Shown here piece after piece: positions 8,118-16,100 of a stretch of 39,545 nucleotides of DNA. A program made the translations under genes and the position numbers. The stretch comes from Magnetococcales bacterium. Lineage in GTDB: Bacteria > Pseudomonadota > Magnetococcia > Magnetococcales > DC0425bin3. The notes beneath the pieces were generated by a model. The model saw nothing but the letters and a program-made list of their open reading frames with translations. It had not been told where the DNA came from and made no database searches. The DNA is taken from contig JADGCO010000016.1 in the NCBI GenBank assembly GCA_015228935.1, positions 1-39,545 of the forward strand, in the 5' to 3' direction. Position 1 is the stretch's first letter, and every line of letters starts with the position of its first letter.

Positions 8118-8183
8118 TAAATCGCCTTTTTCCTGAAATTCAGGAAAAAATATTCCCTTGCATTCTGTTCCCGGATGAAATCC

Positions 8184-8249
8184 GGAAGATCATCAACATC
8201 CATGTCTTGGAAAAAAACAGGAAGATCATCCACTTCCATGTCCGGGAAA
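8184..8249. repeat. 36-bp direct repeat between the pseudokinase and GGDEF genes
   Basis: Two copies start at 8184 and 8220 (GGAAGATCATC, then a CATGTC block and an A-run). They fill most of the 153-bp gap between the end of the GGDEF gene and the start of the pseudokinase gene. No gene or terminator is evident in the gap. Confidence 0.75.
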
Positions 8250-8270
8250 AAATGCGTGTTTCTGGTCAGC

Positions 8271-9299
8271 TCACATTGAAACCTGCGAACGCCCGGCATC
8301 CTTGGCCCGGTACAGGGCGTCGTCAACCCGCGCCATGAACGTTGTGGAAGATTCGCCCCGTTCCCAGCACGCCACGCCAATACTCACCCCCAATTGCCTG
8401 GCACCTGGAGCCTGGATATGCAAATCCGTAACCGACTGGCACAAACGTTCCAGCAAAAGGCGGGCATTGGTCATGTCCGTGTTGGTCAGGATCAGGGAAA
8501 ATTCATCCCCGCCAACCCGGGCCAACACATCCGTGTCCCGCACCATTCCCGAGAGGGTGCGGGAAACCTGCCGCAGAACTTCATCGCCCTCGCCATGTCC
8601 CATCCGGTCGTTGATGGCCTTGAAATGATCCAGATCCATCCCGGCCATCACCAGGGGTGTCCCATATCTCTGGGCCTTGGAGATTTCCTGCTCCAGGCGT
8701 TCGTTGAATACCCGCCGGTTGACCAGGCCTGTCAAAACGTCCCGCCGTGCCTGATCATAAAGATCCTCGTAGGCCAGGGCACGCTCCAGAGGTCCACGCA
8801 ACTCAGAGGTCATTTCGCCAATAAACGGCACCAGAACGGATTCCACCTCGGGAGTTGCCCCATGCAGAATCAGGATCCCTTCCATGGGACCATCCGGGTT
8901 CAGGTCAACAAAGCAATATCTCAATCCCGGACGATCCACACAGGACCCACATCCGACTGCGGGTTTTTCATTCATGATCTTATTAGCAAAATCAAGAAGT
9001 TCTTGACGTTGTGGACCATGCGTGGAGCAGACCATGTGACTCCGGTTCCGTGCCACATTCCGATAGGCAACCAGATCGTGCCGCATGTGTGGCATCAGCC
9101 AGACCGAAAACGCATCCACCATGGAAGCCAGGTCGAGCATGCCGGACAGTTGCTTGTGCAGATCGTAGATGCGGGCCAGGTGTTCATTCCGGCGCCGATA
9201 CCAGTCCAGTTCCTCGATCAGGTTGGAGGAATAACTGGTCAGCAGCAGATTTGCCTGGCTTTCCAGTGACCGGTTTTTCAGGTTGAGAATGATGCCCAT
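8271..9299 (-). CDS. Diguanylate cyclase with N-terminal GAF-like sensor region
   Basis: This enzyme makes c-di-GMP from two GTP. The C-terminal GGDEF domain (about residues 175-342) has the active signature GGDEF at about 262-266. It also has the product-binding inhibitory site RDTD exactly five residues before it (RDTDVLARVGGDEF), so activity and feedback inhibition are both expected. The preceding ~165 residues look like a soluble GAF-type sensor and contain the Cys-rich segment VGCGSCVD, which could hold a ligand or metal (inference). There is no transmembrane segment. I start at the ATG at 9297-9299 because CAGGGGAGCAAAAAGTC gives a good ribosome site; a TTG ten codons upstream is less likely. 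It lies upstream of the pseudokinase gene on the same strand, 153 bp apart. Confidence 0.9.
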   Translation of the reverse strand: MGIILNLKNRSLESQANLLLTSYSSNLIEELDWYRRRNEHLARIYDLHKQLSGMLDLASMVDAFSVWLMPHMRHDLVAYRNVARNRSHMVCSTHGPQRQELLDFANKIMNEKPAVGCGSCVDRPGLRYCFVDLNPDGPMEGILILHGATPEVESVLVPFIGEMTSELRGPLERALAYEDLYDQARRDVLTGLVNRRVFNERLEQEISKAQRYGTPLVMAGMDLDHFKAINDRMGHGEGDEVLRQVSRTLSGMVRDTDVLARVGGDEFSLILTNTDMTNARLLLERLCQSVTDLHIQAPGARQLGVSIGVACWERGESSTTFMARVDDALYRAKDAGRSQVSM

Positions 9300-9575
9300 G
9301 ACTTTTTGCTCCCCTGACAGGATCAACAACGGAGAACCGACTGTTCAATGCACTGTTGGAGGTTGCCAAGTTCATGCCAACCCTGGAAGCCCGGGTATTC
9401 AAATTGTTAATATTTCAACATAAACAATGTTCTAAATATAATCATGCCAGCAAGGAACCTTCCCGGAAAGTCGCTTCATTCCCGATCAGGGGAGAATTTT
9501 GCCGCCATCGGCAAGGAAGGATTGTAACAAGCACCTGGAAATTCCTGCCTGGTACGGAGTCAAAGCCACCAATCA
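9300..9575. other. Gap upstream of the GGDEF gene, no gene seen
   Basis: No coding sequence is supported here. The part around 9400-9445 is strongly AT-rich compared with its surroundings and lies about 100-150 bp upstream of the minus-strand GGDEF start. It is the likeliest place for that gene's promoter, but no clear -35/-10 pair could be fixed. Confidence 0.4.
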
Positions 9576-9731
9576 AAAACCACCCCATTCTCACCTGGAA
9601 AAGGGCAGTTTGCTGATCGTGAAACCACTTCGGCATCGACGCCAAACAAAAAAACCGCCCTGTTCTCACCTGGAAAAGGGCGGTTTGTCGGTCGTAAAAC
9701 CGCTTCGGTACCGGTCGTGAAACTGCTTCGG
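9576..9731. repeat. 75-bp duplication of the flagellin terminator region
   Basis: The block CTCACCTGGAAAAGGG occurs at 9590 and again at 9665, 75 bp apart, with matching flanks (AAACCACCCC versus AAACCGCCCT, and CGTGAAACCACTTCGG versus CGTAAAACCGCTTCGG). A third short copy of the last element, CGTGAAACTGCTTCGG, abuts the flagellin stop codon at about 9716. Only the copy nearest the gene keeps a perfect terminator stem. Confidence 0.8.
9645..9686 (-). terminator. Rho-independent terminator of the flagellin gene
   Basis: AAACCGCCC (9652-9660) pairs with GGGCGGTTT (9678-9686) around a 17-base loop. Read on the minus strand, the stem is followed by TTTTTTTGTTTG. It lies 46 bp after the flagellin stop codon. 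Confidence 0.85.
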
Positions 9732-10535
9732 CTATTGGAGAAGATTCAGACTGTTGGCCGAGAGCCGGTTCATCTGGCCCTGCAAGGCCGCACCAAAACG
9801 CTGCTTGACCATGGAACTGACCAGACCTGCCGTGGCCTGGCCATAATCGGTTTCCTGGATGGTGGCACGCGCCCCTTGCACCGCCCCGTTGGTACTTTGC
9901 AGCGAAGAGAGTCTGGACTCCAAACCCGACTGGGCTGCACCCATCTGTCCCCGGGCTTGGTTCAGAGTATCGAGGCTGGTGTCAATCGAGGAGATGGCAC
10001 TGGCCGCCCCTGCCTGCGTTGACAGATCCACCTGCGGAAACGCCGCCGACAGGTTTGGCAAGTCAAGCGCGGTCTGATCCGCCGCTCCGGCACCGGTCTG
10101 CAACGTCAAAGTCTGCCCGGTTCCCAACAAATCCTGGCCGTTATAGCTGGTCTTGGTCACGACATCGTTGATCTGTGACTGGATCTGCTGGGCCTCGGCT
10201 TGAAGATTGGTACGATCCGCACTGGAGAGCGTCCCATTGGCGCTCTGCACGGCCAATTCGCGCAGACGCTGCAAACCGTCGCCGATCTGCCCCATCCCGG
10301 CATCGGCCACCTGGGTGACGGAAATTCCCTCATTGACGTTACCCAGCGCCTGATTGTTGCCGCGAATTTCGCGCGTCATACTGTCGATCATGTTCATCAG
10401 ACCGGGACCATCCTGGGCCTGATTGATGCGATTCCCGGAGGCCAACTGCCGGAACAAGCCATTCATTTTCGTCCGGGAAGACCCCATCTGCTGAATCAAC
10501 CCTTGACCAACAGCGTCCTGAATGGGAAATGCCAT
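9732..10535 (-). CDS. Flagellin, short D0-D1-only form
   Basis: This is the structural subunit of the flagellar filament. The N-terminal half has the flagellin signature: LASGNRINQAQDGPG (about residues 33-47), then ISVTQVADAGMGQIGDGLQRLRELAVQSANGTLSSADR and LQAEAQQIQSQINDVV. The C-terminal half carries the matching helices (LDTLNQARGQMGAAQSGLESRL) and ends in MNRLSANSLNLLQ. The canonical RINxAxDD is slightly changed (QDGPG). At 267 residues it holds only the conserved D0/D1 parts and a short central link, with no D2/D3 outer domain. The start at ATG 10533-10535 is fixed by ACAGGAGGGATACCC; a longer reading upstream is unlikely. No other flagellar gene is in the window. A clear terminator follows the gene. 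Confidence 0.92.
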   Translation of the reverse strand: MAFPIQDAVGQGLIQQMGSSRTKMNGLFRQLASGNRINQAQDGPGLMNMIDSMTREIRGNNQALGNVNEGISVTQVADAGMGQIGDGLQRLRELAVQSANGTLSSADRTNLQAEAQQIQSQINDVVTKTSYNGQDLLGTGQTLTLQTGAGAADQTALDLPNLSAAFPQVDLSTQAGAASAISSIDTSLDTLNQARGQMGAAQSGLESRLSSLQSTNGAVQGARATIQETDYGQATAGLVSSMVKQRFGAALQGQMNRLSANSLNLLQ

Positions 10536-10755
10536 GGGTATCCCTCCTGTCAATGCCACAAACCTGACTGCAAACCTCACCCAACAAACACCGGCTGCCA
10601 TCATCCAACACAACCTCTTTTACATAATACAAAACCCCGGCACAAATTCCAACATGTTTCATGGCCAGACGTGTTTTCCATACCCGGCCCCTGTCAATTC
10701 TGCTAGAATCGGGGCAACGTCAGCTCCAATCTTCTCATGAGACCGGCCCGATACC
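10536..10755. promoter_or_regulatory. Divergent intergenic region, flagellin / cNMP-GGDEF
   Basis: These 220 bp separate two genes read in opposite directions and must hold both promoters. On the plus strand TAGAAT (10701-10706) could be a -10 element for the GGDEF gene, though no good -35 was found. For flagellin, neither a sigma-54 GG-N10-GC pair nor a sigma-28 motif could be placed with correct spacing. Confidence 0.3.
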
Positions 10756-11715
10756 ATGATCGAACTCGACCTGCACGATGAAAATTTTCGCAATCTCCGG
10801 CTCTTTCAGGGCGTCAGTCCCGAGTCGGTCGAACACATTTTGAAAACCTGCGCCATCCGTCGTCTGCAACGCGAAGAGATTCTGCTTTCGCCCGGCCAGT
10901 CCAACAGTGAAATTTTTCTTCTTCTTTCCGGATCCCTGCGCATTCACCTGGAAACCCTGGGCACACCCGCCCTGACCATCATTCAACCCGGCGAGTGCGT
11001 CGGCGAAATGTCCATCATCGACAACGAAATCGCTTCGGCCTTCGTGGTGGCAACCGACGAGAGCAGGCTCTTGACCATCCACCAGGATGCCCTGTGGCAA
11101 CTGATCCACGTCTCCCACCAGGTGGCCCGCAACCTGCTCTATATCCTGTCGCGCCGCATGCGCTTCACCAACGACGTGATCGTCGAAAACAGCAAGCGCC
11201 AAACCCTCCTGGAACATTATGCCCGGGTCGATCCCCTGACCGGGCTGTACAACAGACGCTGGATGGACGAATCTCTCGCCCGGCAGATCCAACGGTGCCA
11301 ACACAGTGACAAACCCCTCTCCCTGATCATGATGGATGTGGACCGGTTCAAAAATTTCAACGACTCCCATGGCCATCTGTCCGGGGATTTTGCCCTGATC
11401 ACCCTGGCCCAGACCATGTCGGAAATGTTGCGTCCGGGGGATTTTGCCGCCCGTTATGGCGGAGAAGAGTTCATTGTCGTCCTCCCCGAAACAAGCACTG
11501 CCGACGGATTGACGATTGCCGAACGATTGCGGGTGTCCATCGCCGAAACCGACATTCTGACCGGTGACGGTTCCACCCTGCCCCCCTTGACCATTTCCGC
11601 CGGCATTGCCACTTCCCCCCCTGCCACCTCGGCTGAAGAGCTGATCGCCAGCGCCGACAAGGCGCTCTACCAGGCCAAGGCAGCGGGACGTAACCGGGTC
11701 ATCTCAATGACATGA
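10756..11715 (+). CDS. Cyclic-nucleotide-binding-domain diguanylate cyclase
   Basis: This 319-residue protein has a CAP_ED/cNMP-binding domain (about 10-130: LFQGVSPESVEHIL, EEILLSPGQSNSEIFLLLSG, PGECVGEMSIIDNEIASA) joined to a C-terminal GGDEF domain (about 160-319: DPLTGLYNRR, MMDVDRFKNFNDSHGH, YGGEEF at 234-239, ADKALYQAKAAGRNRV). The GGEEF signature is an active form, and an inhibitory RPGD site lies five residues before it. It probably makes c-di-GMP in response to a ligand of the N-terminal domain. The phosphate-binding cassette lacks the canonical RTA, so cAMP may not be the ligand. It is divergent from flagellin, suggesting a role in the motile-sessile switch, and its stop codon overlaps the nuclease start (ATGA). 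Confidence 0.92.
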   Translation: MIELDLHDENFRNLRLFQGVSPESVEHILKTCAIRRLQREEILLSPGQSNSEIFLLLSGSLRIHLETLGTPALTIIQPGECVGEMSIIDNEIASAFVVATDESRLLTIHQDALWQLIHVSHQVARNLLYILSRRMRFTNDVIVENSKRQTLLEHYARVDPLTGLYNRRWMDESLARQIQRCQHSDKPLSLIMMDVDRFKNFNDSHGHLSGDFALITLAQTMSEMLRPGDFAARYGGEEFIVVLPETSTADGLTIAERLRVSIAETDILTGDGSTLPPLTISAGIATSPPATSAEELIASADKALYQAKAAGRNRVISMT

Positions 11716-12335
11716 ATACGGCACAAAAATCCCGCCTGCCCATGATCCTGGCCCTTCCGGCACAAAAATCCCGCCTGCCCGTGATCCTGGCTCTCCCGGC
11801 ACAAAAATCCCGCCTGCCCATGATCTGGATACTTCCGGTCCTGGCCCTGTCGTTTTTTCCCGCAACCGGTGCATCTGAACCCCAGACCAGCTTTCCCATC
11901 GTGGGCACAGCAACCGTCCTTGACGGAGATACCCTGCTGGTCAATGGTCAGAAGATTCGTCTGCACGGCGTGGATGCCTGGGAACATGGACAAACCTGCC
12001 CTGATGAAGCCGGCAAGCCACTTCCCTGTGGTGACATGGCAACCTCCTTTTTGAAAAAAATGGTCGCTGGGGTACCTCTGTATTGCCTGCCTCTTCTCCG
12101 CGACAAATACCGGCGCCATGTCGGTCACTGCCTGTTGCTTGGTCGTGATCTGGGCTGGATCCTGGTGGAACAAGGGTGGGGTGTCGCCTACACCCGTTAC
12201 GACGATTATTATCGTCAACCGGAACTGCAAGCCAAAAATCAACACCTGGGTGGCTGGCAGGGTTTTCCCCGTTACGAACCCATTCCACCAGAAAAATGGC
12301 GCATCGCCGACCGCTCCAAACCATCCCTTCGATAG
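11712..12335 (+). CDS. Secreted thermonuclease (SNase family) with triplicated N-terminal segment
   Basis: This 207-residue protein has the staphylococcal nuclease fold. VLDGDTLLVNG gives the calcium-binding Asps, and IRLHGVDAWE places Arg, Asp and Glu at the spacing of R35/D40/E43 of the staphylococcal enzyme. DKYRRHVGHCLLLG supplies the second catalytic Arg. All key residues are present, so it should cleave DNA or RNA outside the cytoplasm. The N-terminus holds three copies of a 13-residue unit (AQKSRLPMILALP), the last leading into the hydrophobic core IWILPVLALSFFP and a probable cleavage after ATGA. The original signal peptide probably had one unit. The ATG at 11712 overlaps the preceding stop (ATGA); an ATG at 11820 in the third copy would give an ordinary signal peptide. 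Cysteines in QTCPDE and LPCGD may form a disulphide. Confidence 0.88.
   Translation: MNTAQKSRLPMILALPAQKSRLPVILALPAQKSRLPMIWILPVLALSFFPATGASEPQTSFPIVGTATVLDGDTLLVNGQKIRLHGVDAWEHGQTCPDEAGKPLPCGDMATSFLKKMVAGVPLYCLPLLRDKYRRHVGHCLLLGRDLGWILVEQGWGVAYTRYDDYYRQPELQAKNQHLGGWQGFPRYEPIPPEKWRIADRSKPSLR
11722..11826. repeat. 39-bp in-frame repeat at the nuclease 5' end, about 2.7 copies
   Basis: Units start at 11722, 11761 and 11800, each CACAAAAATCCCGCCTGCCC followed by an ATG or GTG codon. Thirty-nine bp is 13 codons, so the reading frame is kept. The units differ at only a few bases, indicating recent duplication of the charged n-region of the signal peptide. Confidence 0.92.
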
Positions 12336-12345
12336 AGGTCCCGTC

Positions 12346-13293
12346 ATGAAACCTCCTGCCCAGTCAAGAATCCGGATGCGTCCTGAGCTGCTTCAGCCCT
12401 GGTCTGTCGCTCTTGCGCTCATGGGATTGTCTCTCTCCTGGTCATGGCCAGTGGAGGCGGACATCTACGAATGTGTCAACCGTGTCTCCGGTGACCGGGT
12501 TTGGCGAAATCGCCCCTGCGATCCGAGTGAAAACAGAAAATTCCACCAGGCAACAACCCCTGTCACCCCCAAAGAGACAACCCCGGCAACTCCGGCAACT
12601 CCGGCAACTTCGGCAATCCCCCCAACTCCGCCAACCACCGCCGCTTCAACATCGGATGCACATCCCAACCCGACCCAACAGGCATCCTCTCCCCCCGCAG
12701 CCCCGCAATCGTCTGCTGCCCCGGGTCAATCCGCCACCGGCAATCCGCCTGTCAGCCAGCCGACTCCAGGCAAATCCGAACCAGACAAGCCCATGCCTGA
12801 AAACAAGTCCGGAGTCCCCACGCTCCCCCCGGTCAGCACACCACCCGCGCCCCCCTCTCCCGGCACAAATCTGGCCGATGTGGATCAGGTCCTGATGGTC
12901 GCCGCACGCCAAAAAAACAGCCAAAACGGCCAGATCGCCATGAGATTTCAATATCGCGATTCCAAAAACAATCGCGAAATTCAATGGGAATCGAAACTGA
13001 AAAGGGTTTTGACATCCTGCACCCTCTTCGTGGACGAAGGAACACCCGGCCCGGATGCCCCCAATAAAGACAAACCCCTGGGAAGCGGCAAAAAACAGTT
13101 GAATCAAGGTTCCGGACTGTTCGGCTCCTGGCAGGAGTCTTTTCCGCTGCATATCCCTGCCGATTATCTGACCACAACAAAAACGGAAACTTTTGGTCGC
13201 ATCGAATGCGACATGGAACTGCCGAACGGCAAGCGCCTCCATACCCGGACCGTCGCATTCAACAAGATACCCCTGACCAGCAATGCCCCATAA
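12346..13293 (+). CDS. Secreted Pro/Thr-rich protein with DUF4124-like N-terminus
   Basis: This 315-residue protein has a positively charged N-terminus and the hydrophobic segment WSVALALMGLSLSWSWPVEA, a likely signal peptide. The mature start DIYECVNRVSGDRVWRNRPCDP resembles the DUF4124 pattern of short periplasmic domains. A ~130-residue linker of Pro, Thr, Ala and Ser follows, including the 9-bp coding repeat TPATPATPATSA. The C-terminal part (about 185-315) is folded-looking and has two Cys (LTSCTLF, RIECDME); I do not recognise it. The ATG at 12346 has AGAGG upstream, and the gene starts 10 bp after the nuclease stop, so it is probably in the same operon. It is not an enzyme I can name; an envelope or matrix role is a guess. 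Confidence 0.75.
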   Translation: MKPPAQSRIRMRPELLQPWSVALALMGLSLSWSWPVEADIYECVNRVSGDRVWRNRPCDPSENRKFHQATTPVTPKETTPATPATPATSAIPPTPPTTAASTSDAHPNPTQQASSPPAAPQSSAAPGQSATGNPPVSQPTPGKSEPDKPMPENKSGVPTLPPVSTPPAPPSPGTNLADVDQVLMVAARQKNSQNGQIAMRFQYRDSKNNREIQWESKLKRVLTSCTLFVDEGTPGPDAPNKDKPLGSGKKQLNQGSGLFGSWQESFPLHIPADYLTTTKTETFGRIECDMELPNGKRLHTRTVAFNKIPLTSNAP

Positions 13294-13329
13294 ACCAGGA
13301 CGCCCAACAAACAGTTCCCGGTCACGTTC

Positions 13330-13686
13330 ATGACCATGCCGCAGCACCAGACAGACCCAAACCTTGCCTTGGATGCCTTGCTGGCCACGCTGCGTGAGGC
13401 CTTGGTACGAACGCCGCATGCCCGGGGGGACCATACGGATCTTTGCCGGCACCACAACGCCGGCATGCCCCCGGCAACCCTGAATCACTGTCACTGTCAC
13501 GTCGCCCGGATCGTGCAAACCCTGGCAACGCCCATGCCCCGCGCCGAAGCCATCCTGGAAACCGTGCGGGCCGCCCGGCATGCCTGTCACATACTGGCCG
13601 ATCCAACATCACCTGCCACTCTTCAGGCTTTGCACCTCCTGCAAACCGCCTTGCAGCGGTTGGATGCCACAGAAAGCAGTTCTTGA
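13330..13686 (+). CDS. Small hypothetical helical protein with repeated 3' end
   Basis: I do not recognise this 118-residue protein. It is predicted mostly helical, with a central His/Cys-rich stretch (DLCRHHNAGMPPATLNHCHCH) that could bind metal. The start is uncertain (ATG at 13330 or 13336, no strong ribosome site). It follows the Pro-rich protein gene by 36 bp. Its last 21 codons, including the TGA, are repeated twice more directly downstream. The real-gene call rests on reading direction, context and the in-frame character of the 3' repeat; coding status is only moderately certain. Confidence 0.5.
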   Translation: MTMPQHQTDPNLALDALLATLREALVRTPHARGDHTDLCRHHNAGMPPATLNHCHCHVARIVQTLATPMPRAEAILETVRAARHACHILADPTSPATLQALHLLQTALQRLDATESSS

Positions 13687-13812
13687 CAGGCTTTGCACAT
13701 CCTGCAAACCACCTTGCAGCGGTTGGATGCCACAGAAAGCAGTTCTTGACAGGCTTTGCACATCCTGCAAACCGCCTTGCAGCGGTTGGATGCCACAGAA
13801 AGCAGTTCTTGA
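13624..13812. repeat. 63-bp tandem repeat of a gene's 3' end with stop codon, three copies
   Basis: Copies start at 13624, 13687 and 13750, each CAGGCTTTGCAC and ending AGCAGTTCTTGA, almost identical (ACCTCC/ACATCC, ACCGCC/ACCACC). The first copy is the end of the 13330 gene; the others follow its TGA. Sixty-three bp is 21 codons, so each copy stays in frame and each TGA (13684, 13747, 13810) lies exactly 21 codons after the last. Stop read-through would add whole 20-residue units. Confidence 0.95.
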
Positions 13813-13875
13813 CTTGCGGTTTGTTTGCCTGTTAAAAACGCTTGGTGAAGAATTTTACAACATTAATAATTTTTA

Positions 13876-14736
13876 ATGTTTCAAATTTTCGCGGTGCCTG
13901 ACCTGATGTGGAATAAAATATATTGTGATCCCTGGAAAAAAGTGGTGGTCATGGTTGCCATGATCGTTATGGCCGGATCTCCCGGAAGTGTGGCTGGTTT
14001 CCAGGGAGGCGGAATCTCCGGAACGGATCCGAACTCCCCGGAGGCAACACCTGAACGGCCCGGAGGAATGCCTGTACGCGAAATTCGTGGCCATTTGCTG
14101 CCGCGCCAGTTTACCACCCTGGCCAGCGAAGTGGCGGCCAAGGTGGAACAGATTACCGTGCGGGAAGGGGAGCGGTTCAAGGCGGGCCAGCCTCTGATTG
14201 TCTTTGATTGCACGCAGCAAAAAACCCAACTGAATCGCGCCACGGCTGTGGCCGCTTCCGCCGAACGGGTCCTGGCAGCCAATCGCCGCCTCGTGGTCTT
14301 GAAAGCGGCAGGCGAGTTGGAAACAGAAATGTCGGCCCTGGAAGCCGCCAAGGCACGGGGCGATATGCAGGTGATCAAAGCCACCCTGGAAAAATGTCAG
14401 ATTGTGGCCCCCTTCGCCGGGCGGGTGGCCGAACAAAAAATTCGTGAACAACAGTTTGCCCAACCCGGCCAACCCCTCCTGGAAATCCTGGATGATTCAA
14501 AGCTGGAACTCGAATTCATCGCCCCCTCCCACTGGTTGACCTGGTTGAAGGTGGAACAGACGTTCCAGATGCACTGTGATGAGACAGGCAAAAGTTATCC
14601 TGCCCAGGTCAGTCGTTTGGGGGCACGGGTGGACCCGGTCAGCCAGTCCATGAAAATCATGGCCAGAATCAATGGATCATTTCCCGAACTCGTATCGGGT
14701 ATGAGCGGGCGGATTTTGCTGCGTCCACCCCCTTGA
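13876..14736 (+). CDS. HlyD/RND-type periplasmic adaptor protein
   Basis: This 286-residue membrane-fusion/adaptor protein has an N-terminal signal or anchor (KKVVVMVAMIVMAG, about 21-34). A lipoyl-like half-motif ASEVAAKVEQITVREGERFKAGQPLIVFD is followed by a helical hairpin (about 115-165). The second half-motif is KCQIVAPFAGRVAEQKIREQQFAQPGQPLLEILD, and a beta-barrel domain follows. Such proteins bridge an inner-membrane transporter to an outer-membrane channel. The hairpin is short. The start is uncertain: the ATG at 13876 has no clear ribosome site, and ATG 13906 is possible. It is first in a three-gene set with a second HlyD-like protein and an M50-HlyD fusion; no ABC or RND transporter and no TolC is adjacent, so its partners are unknown. 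Confidence 0.85.
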   Translation: MFQIFAVPDLMWNKIYCDPWKKVVVMVAMIVMAGSPGSVAGFQGGGISGTDPNSPEATPERPGGMPVREIRGHLLPRQFTTLASEVAAKVEQITVREGERFKAGQPLIVFDCTQQKTQLNRATAVAASAERVLAANRRLVVLKAAGELETEMSALEAAKARGDMQVIKATLEKCQIVAPFAGRVAEQKIREQQFAQPGQPLLEILDDSKLELEFIAPSHWLTWLKVEQTFQMHCDETGKSYPAQVSRLGARVDPVSQSMKIMARINGSFPELVSGMSGRILLRPPP

Positions 14737-14780
14737 TGCCGATTCCACGCTCCTGCTGATTCCACCCCTGCACTGACTGG

Positions 14781-16100
14781 ATGATCCGGATGGAACAACT
14801 CTCGACACTGTTGCACCTGGAGGAACGGGCGCGTTCCGTGGGCAATACTGCCGAACTGGGTTTTGTCATGGTCAACGAAACCGTTGGCCTGGTGGCTTAT
14901 CGGCAGGCGGCTTGCTGGTTGACGAATCAGGGCGTGGTGGCCCTTTCCGGCATTCCCGTGACGGATCCCAATGTGCCCATGGTGCAATGGCTCAATCGGG
15001 TTTGCCGCTCCCTGCATGCTTCGGCAGCGGTGACCCGGGTGGTCGATCCGCAACAGTTGGCCACCCTGGACCGGGAAGAGTGGCAGGAGTGGTTCCCCCC
15101 TTATGGCTTGTGGCTGCTCCTGCCGGGCAGGGAAGGAACCAGGCTGGGAGGAATCCTGCTGGCCAGAGAGACCCCCTGGCAAGAGGGGGAACTTGTTTTA
15201 TTGCAACATTTGGCCGGAGCCTATGCCCACGCATGGCTGGCCCTGCTGCAACCCTCCCCCTGGTCGTGGTTCAAAAGACACCTGGCTTTTTTTTCCCGTG
15301 TAAAAATATGGCTTTGGTTGGGTTTGATCGGTGCCTTGTCCGTTGTGCCAGTGCGGCTCACGGTTTTGGCACCGGCAGAGGTGGTGCCGGATGATCCCAT
15401 CCTGGTACGCGCCCCCCTCGAAGGGGTGATCGAAAAAATTCATGTCCAACCCAATGATTCCGTCACAGAAGGCACCCCGCTTTTTGACCTCGATCCCACA
15501 TCCCTGGCCAGCAAACTGGAGGTGGCCGAAAAATCCCTGGCCACCGCCTTGGCCGAATATCGGCAGGTGTCCCATCAGGCGGTCGAGGATGTCAAAAGCA
15601 AGTATCTGCTCGCCATCATTTCCGGACGCATTGAAGAGCGACGCGCCGAAACCGTCTACCTCAAACATGTCTTGAACCGCATTCGGGTCAAGGCACCCCG
15701 ATCCGGTGTGGTCATTTTTGATGATCCTTCAGCCTGGCTGGGACGCCCGGTAGCTTTGGGCGAAAAGGTGATGGTGGTCACGGGAATCCACGAAACCGAA
15801 TTGGAAGCCTGGGTGGCCATGGGGGATGATATCGACCTGCCCCCGCAGGCCGAGGTCACTTTTTTCCCCAATGTCAATCCCCTGCAACCGGTGACGGCGC
15901 AGGTGCGCTTCATGGCCTATGAAGCCTTTCCCAAACCCAACGGCCAGCTCGCGTTCCGGTTGCGGGCCACCGTGGAAGCCAACAACAAGCCCCGGGTGGG
16001 TTTGAAAGGAACAGCCCGCATCCATGGCGAACAGGTCCCCCTGCTCTACTGGTTGTTCCGCAAGCCCTTGGCCTTGGTACGCCAGGGGATCGGCTGGTGA
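14781..16100 (+). CDS. HlyD-like protein with N-terminal GAF-like domain
   Basis: This 439-residue protein starts with a soluble domain (about 1-155) that reads like a GAF domain (ELGFVMVNETVGLVAYRQAACWL, WLLLPGREGTRLGGILLARE). One membrane helix follows (VKIWLWLGLIGALSVVPVRLTV, about 174-195). Then comes an HlyD-type barrel-sandwich region: VRAPLEGVIEKIHVQPNDSVTEGTPLFDLD and IRVKAPRSGVVIFDDPSAWLGRPVALGEKVM. Topology would put the GAF-like part in the cytoplasm and the adaptor part in the periplasm, allowing an internal signal to gate export (inference). The start may be ATG 14781 or 14790. Its stop overlaps the next start (GTGA), so the two are translationally coupled. Confidence 0.83.
   Translation: MIRMEQLSTLLHLEERARSVGNTAELGFVMVNETVGLVAYRQAACWLTNQGVVALSGIPVTDPNVPMVQWLNRVCRSLHASAAVTRVVDPQQLATLDREEWQEWFPPYGLWLLLPGREGTRLGGILLARETPWQEGELVLLQHLAGAYAHAWLALLQPSPWSWFKRHLAFFSRVKIWLWLGLIGALSVVPVRLTVLAPAEVVPDDPILVRAPLEGVIEKIHVQPNDSVTEGTPLFDLDPTSLASKLEVAEKSLATALAEYRQVSHQAVEDVKSKYLLAIISGRIEERRAETVYLKHVLNRIRVKAPRSGVVIFDDPSAWLGRPVALGEKVMVVTGIHETELEAWVAMGDDIDLPPQAEVTFFPNVNPLQPVTAQVRFMAYEAFPKPNGQLAFRLRATVEANNKPRVGLKGTARIHGEQVPLLYWLFRKPLALVRQGIGW

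Noticed and set aside
10536-10600. Sigma-54 promoter for flagellin
   Set aside because: A GG...GC pair exists on the minus strand but with the wrong spacing (8-9 instead of 10 bases).
12580-12625. Regulatory 9-bp repeat
   Set aside because: It encodes the TPATPAT part of the Pro/Thr-rich linker and is explained as coding low complexity.
12646-13590. Minus-strand Gly/Arg-rich reading frame across the Pro-rich protein and the 13330 gene
   Set aside because: Composition mirrors the Pro/Thr-rich coding strand; no ribosome site or family.
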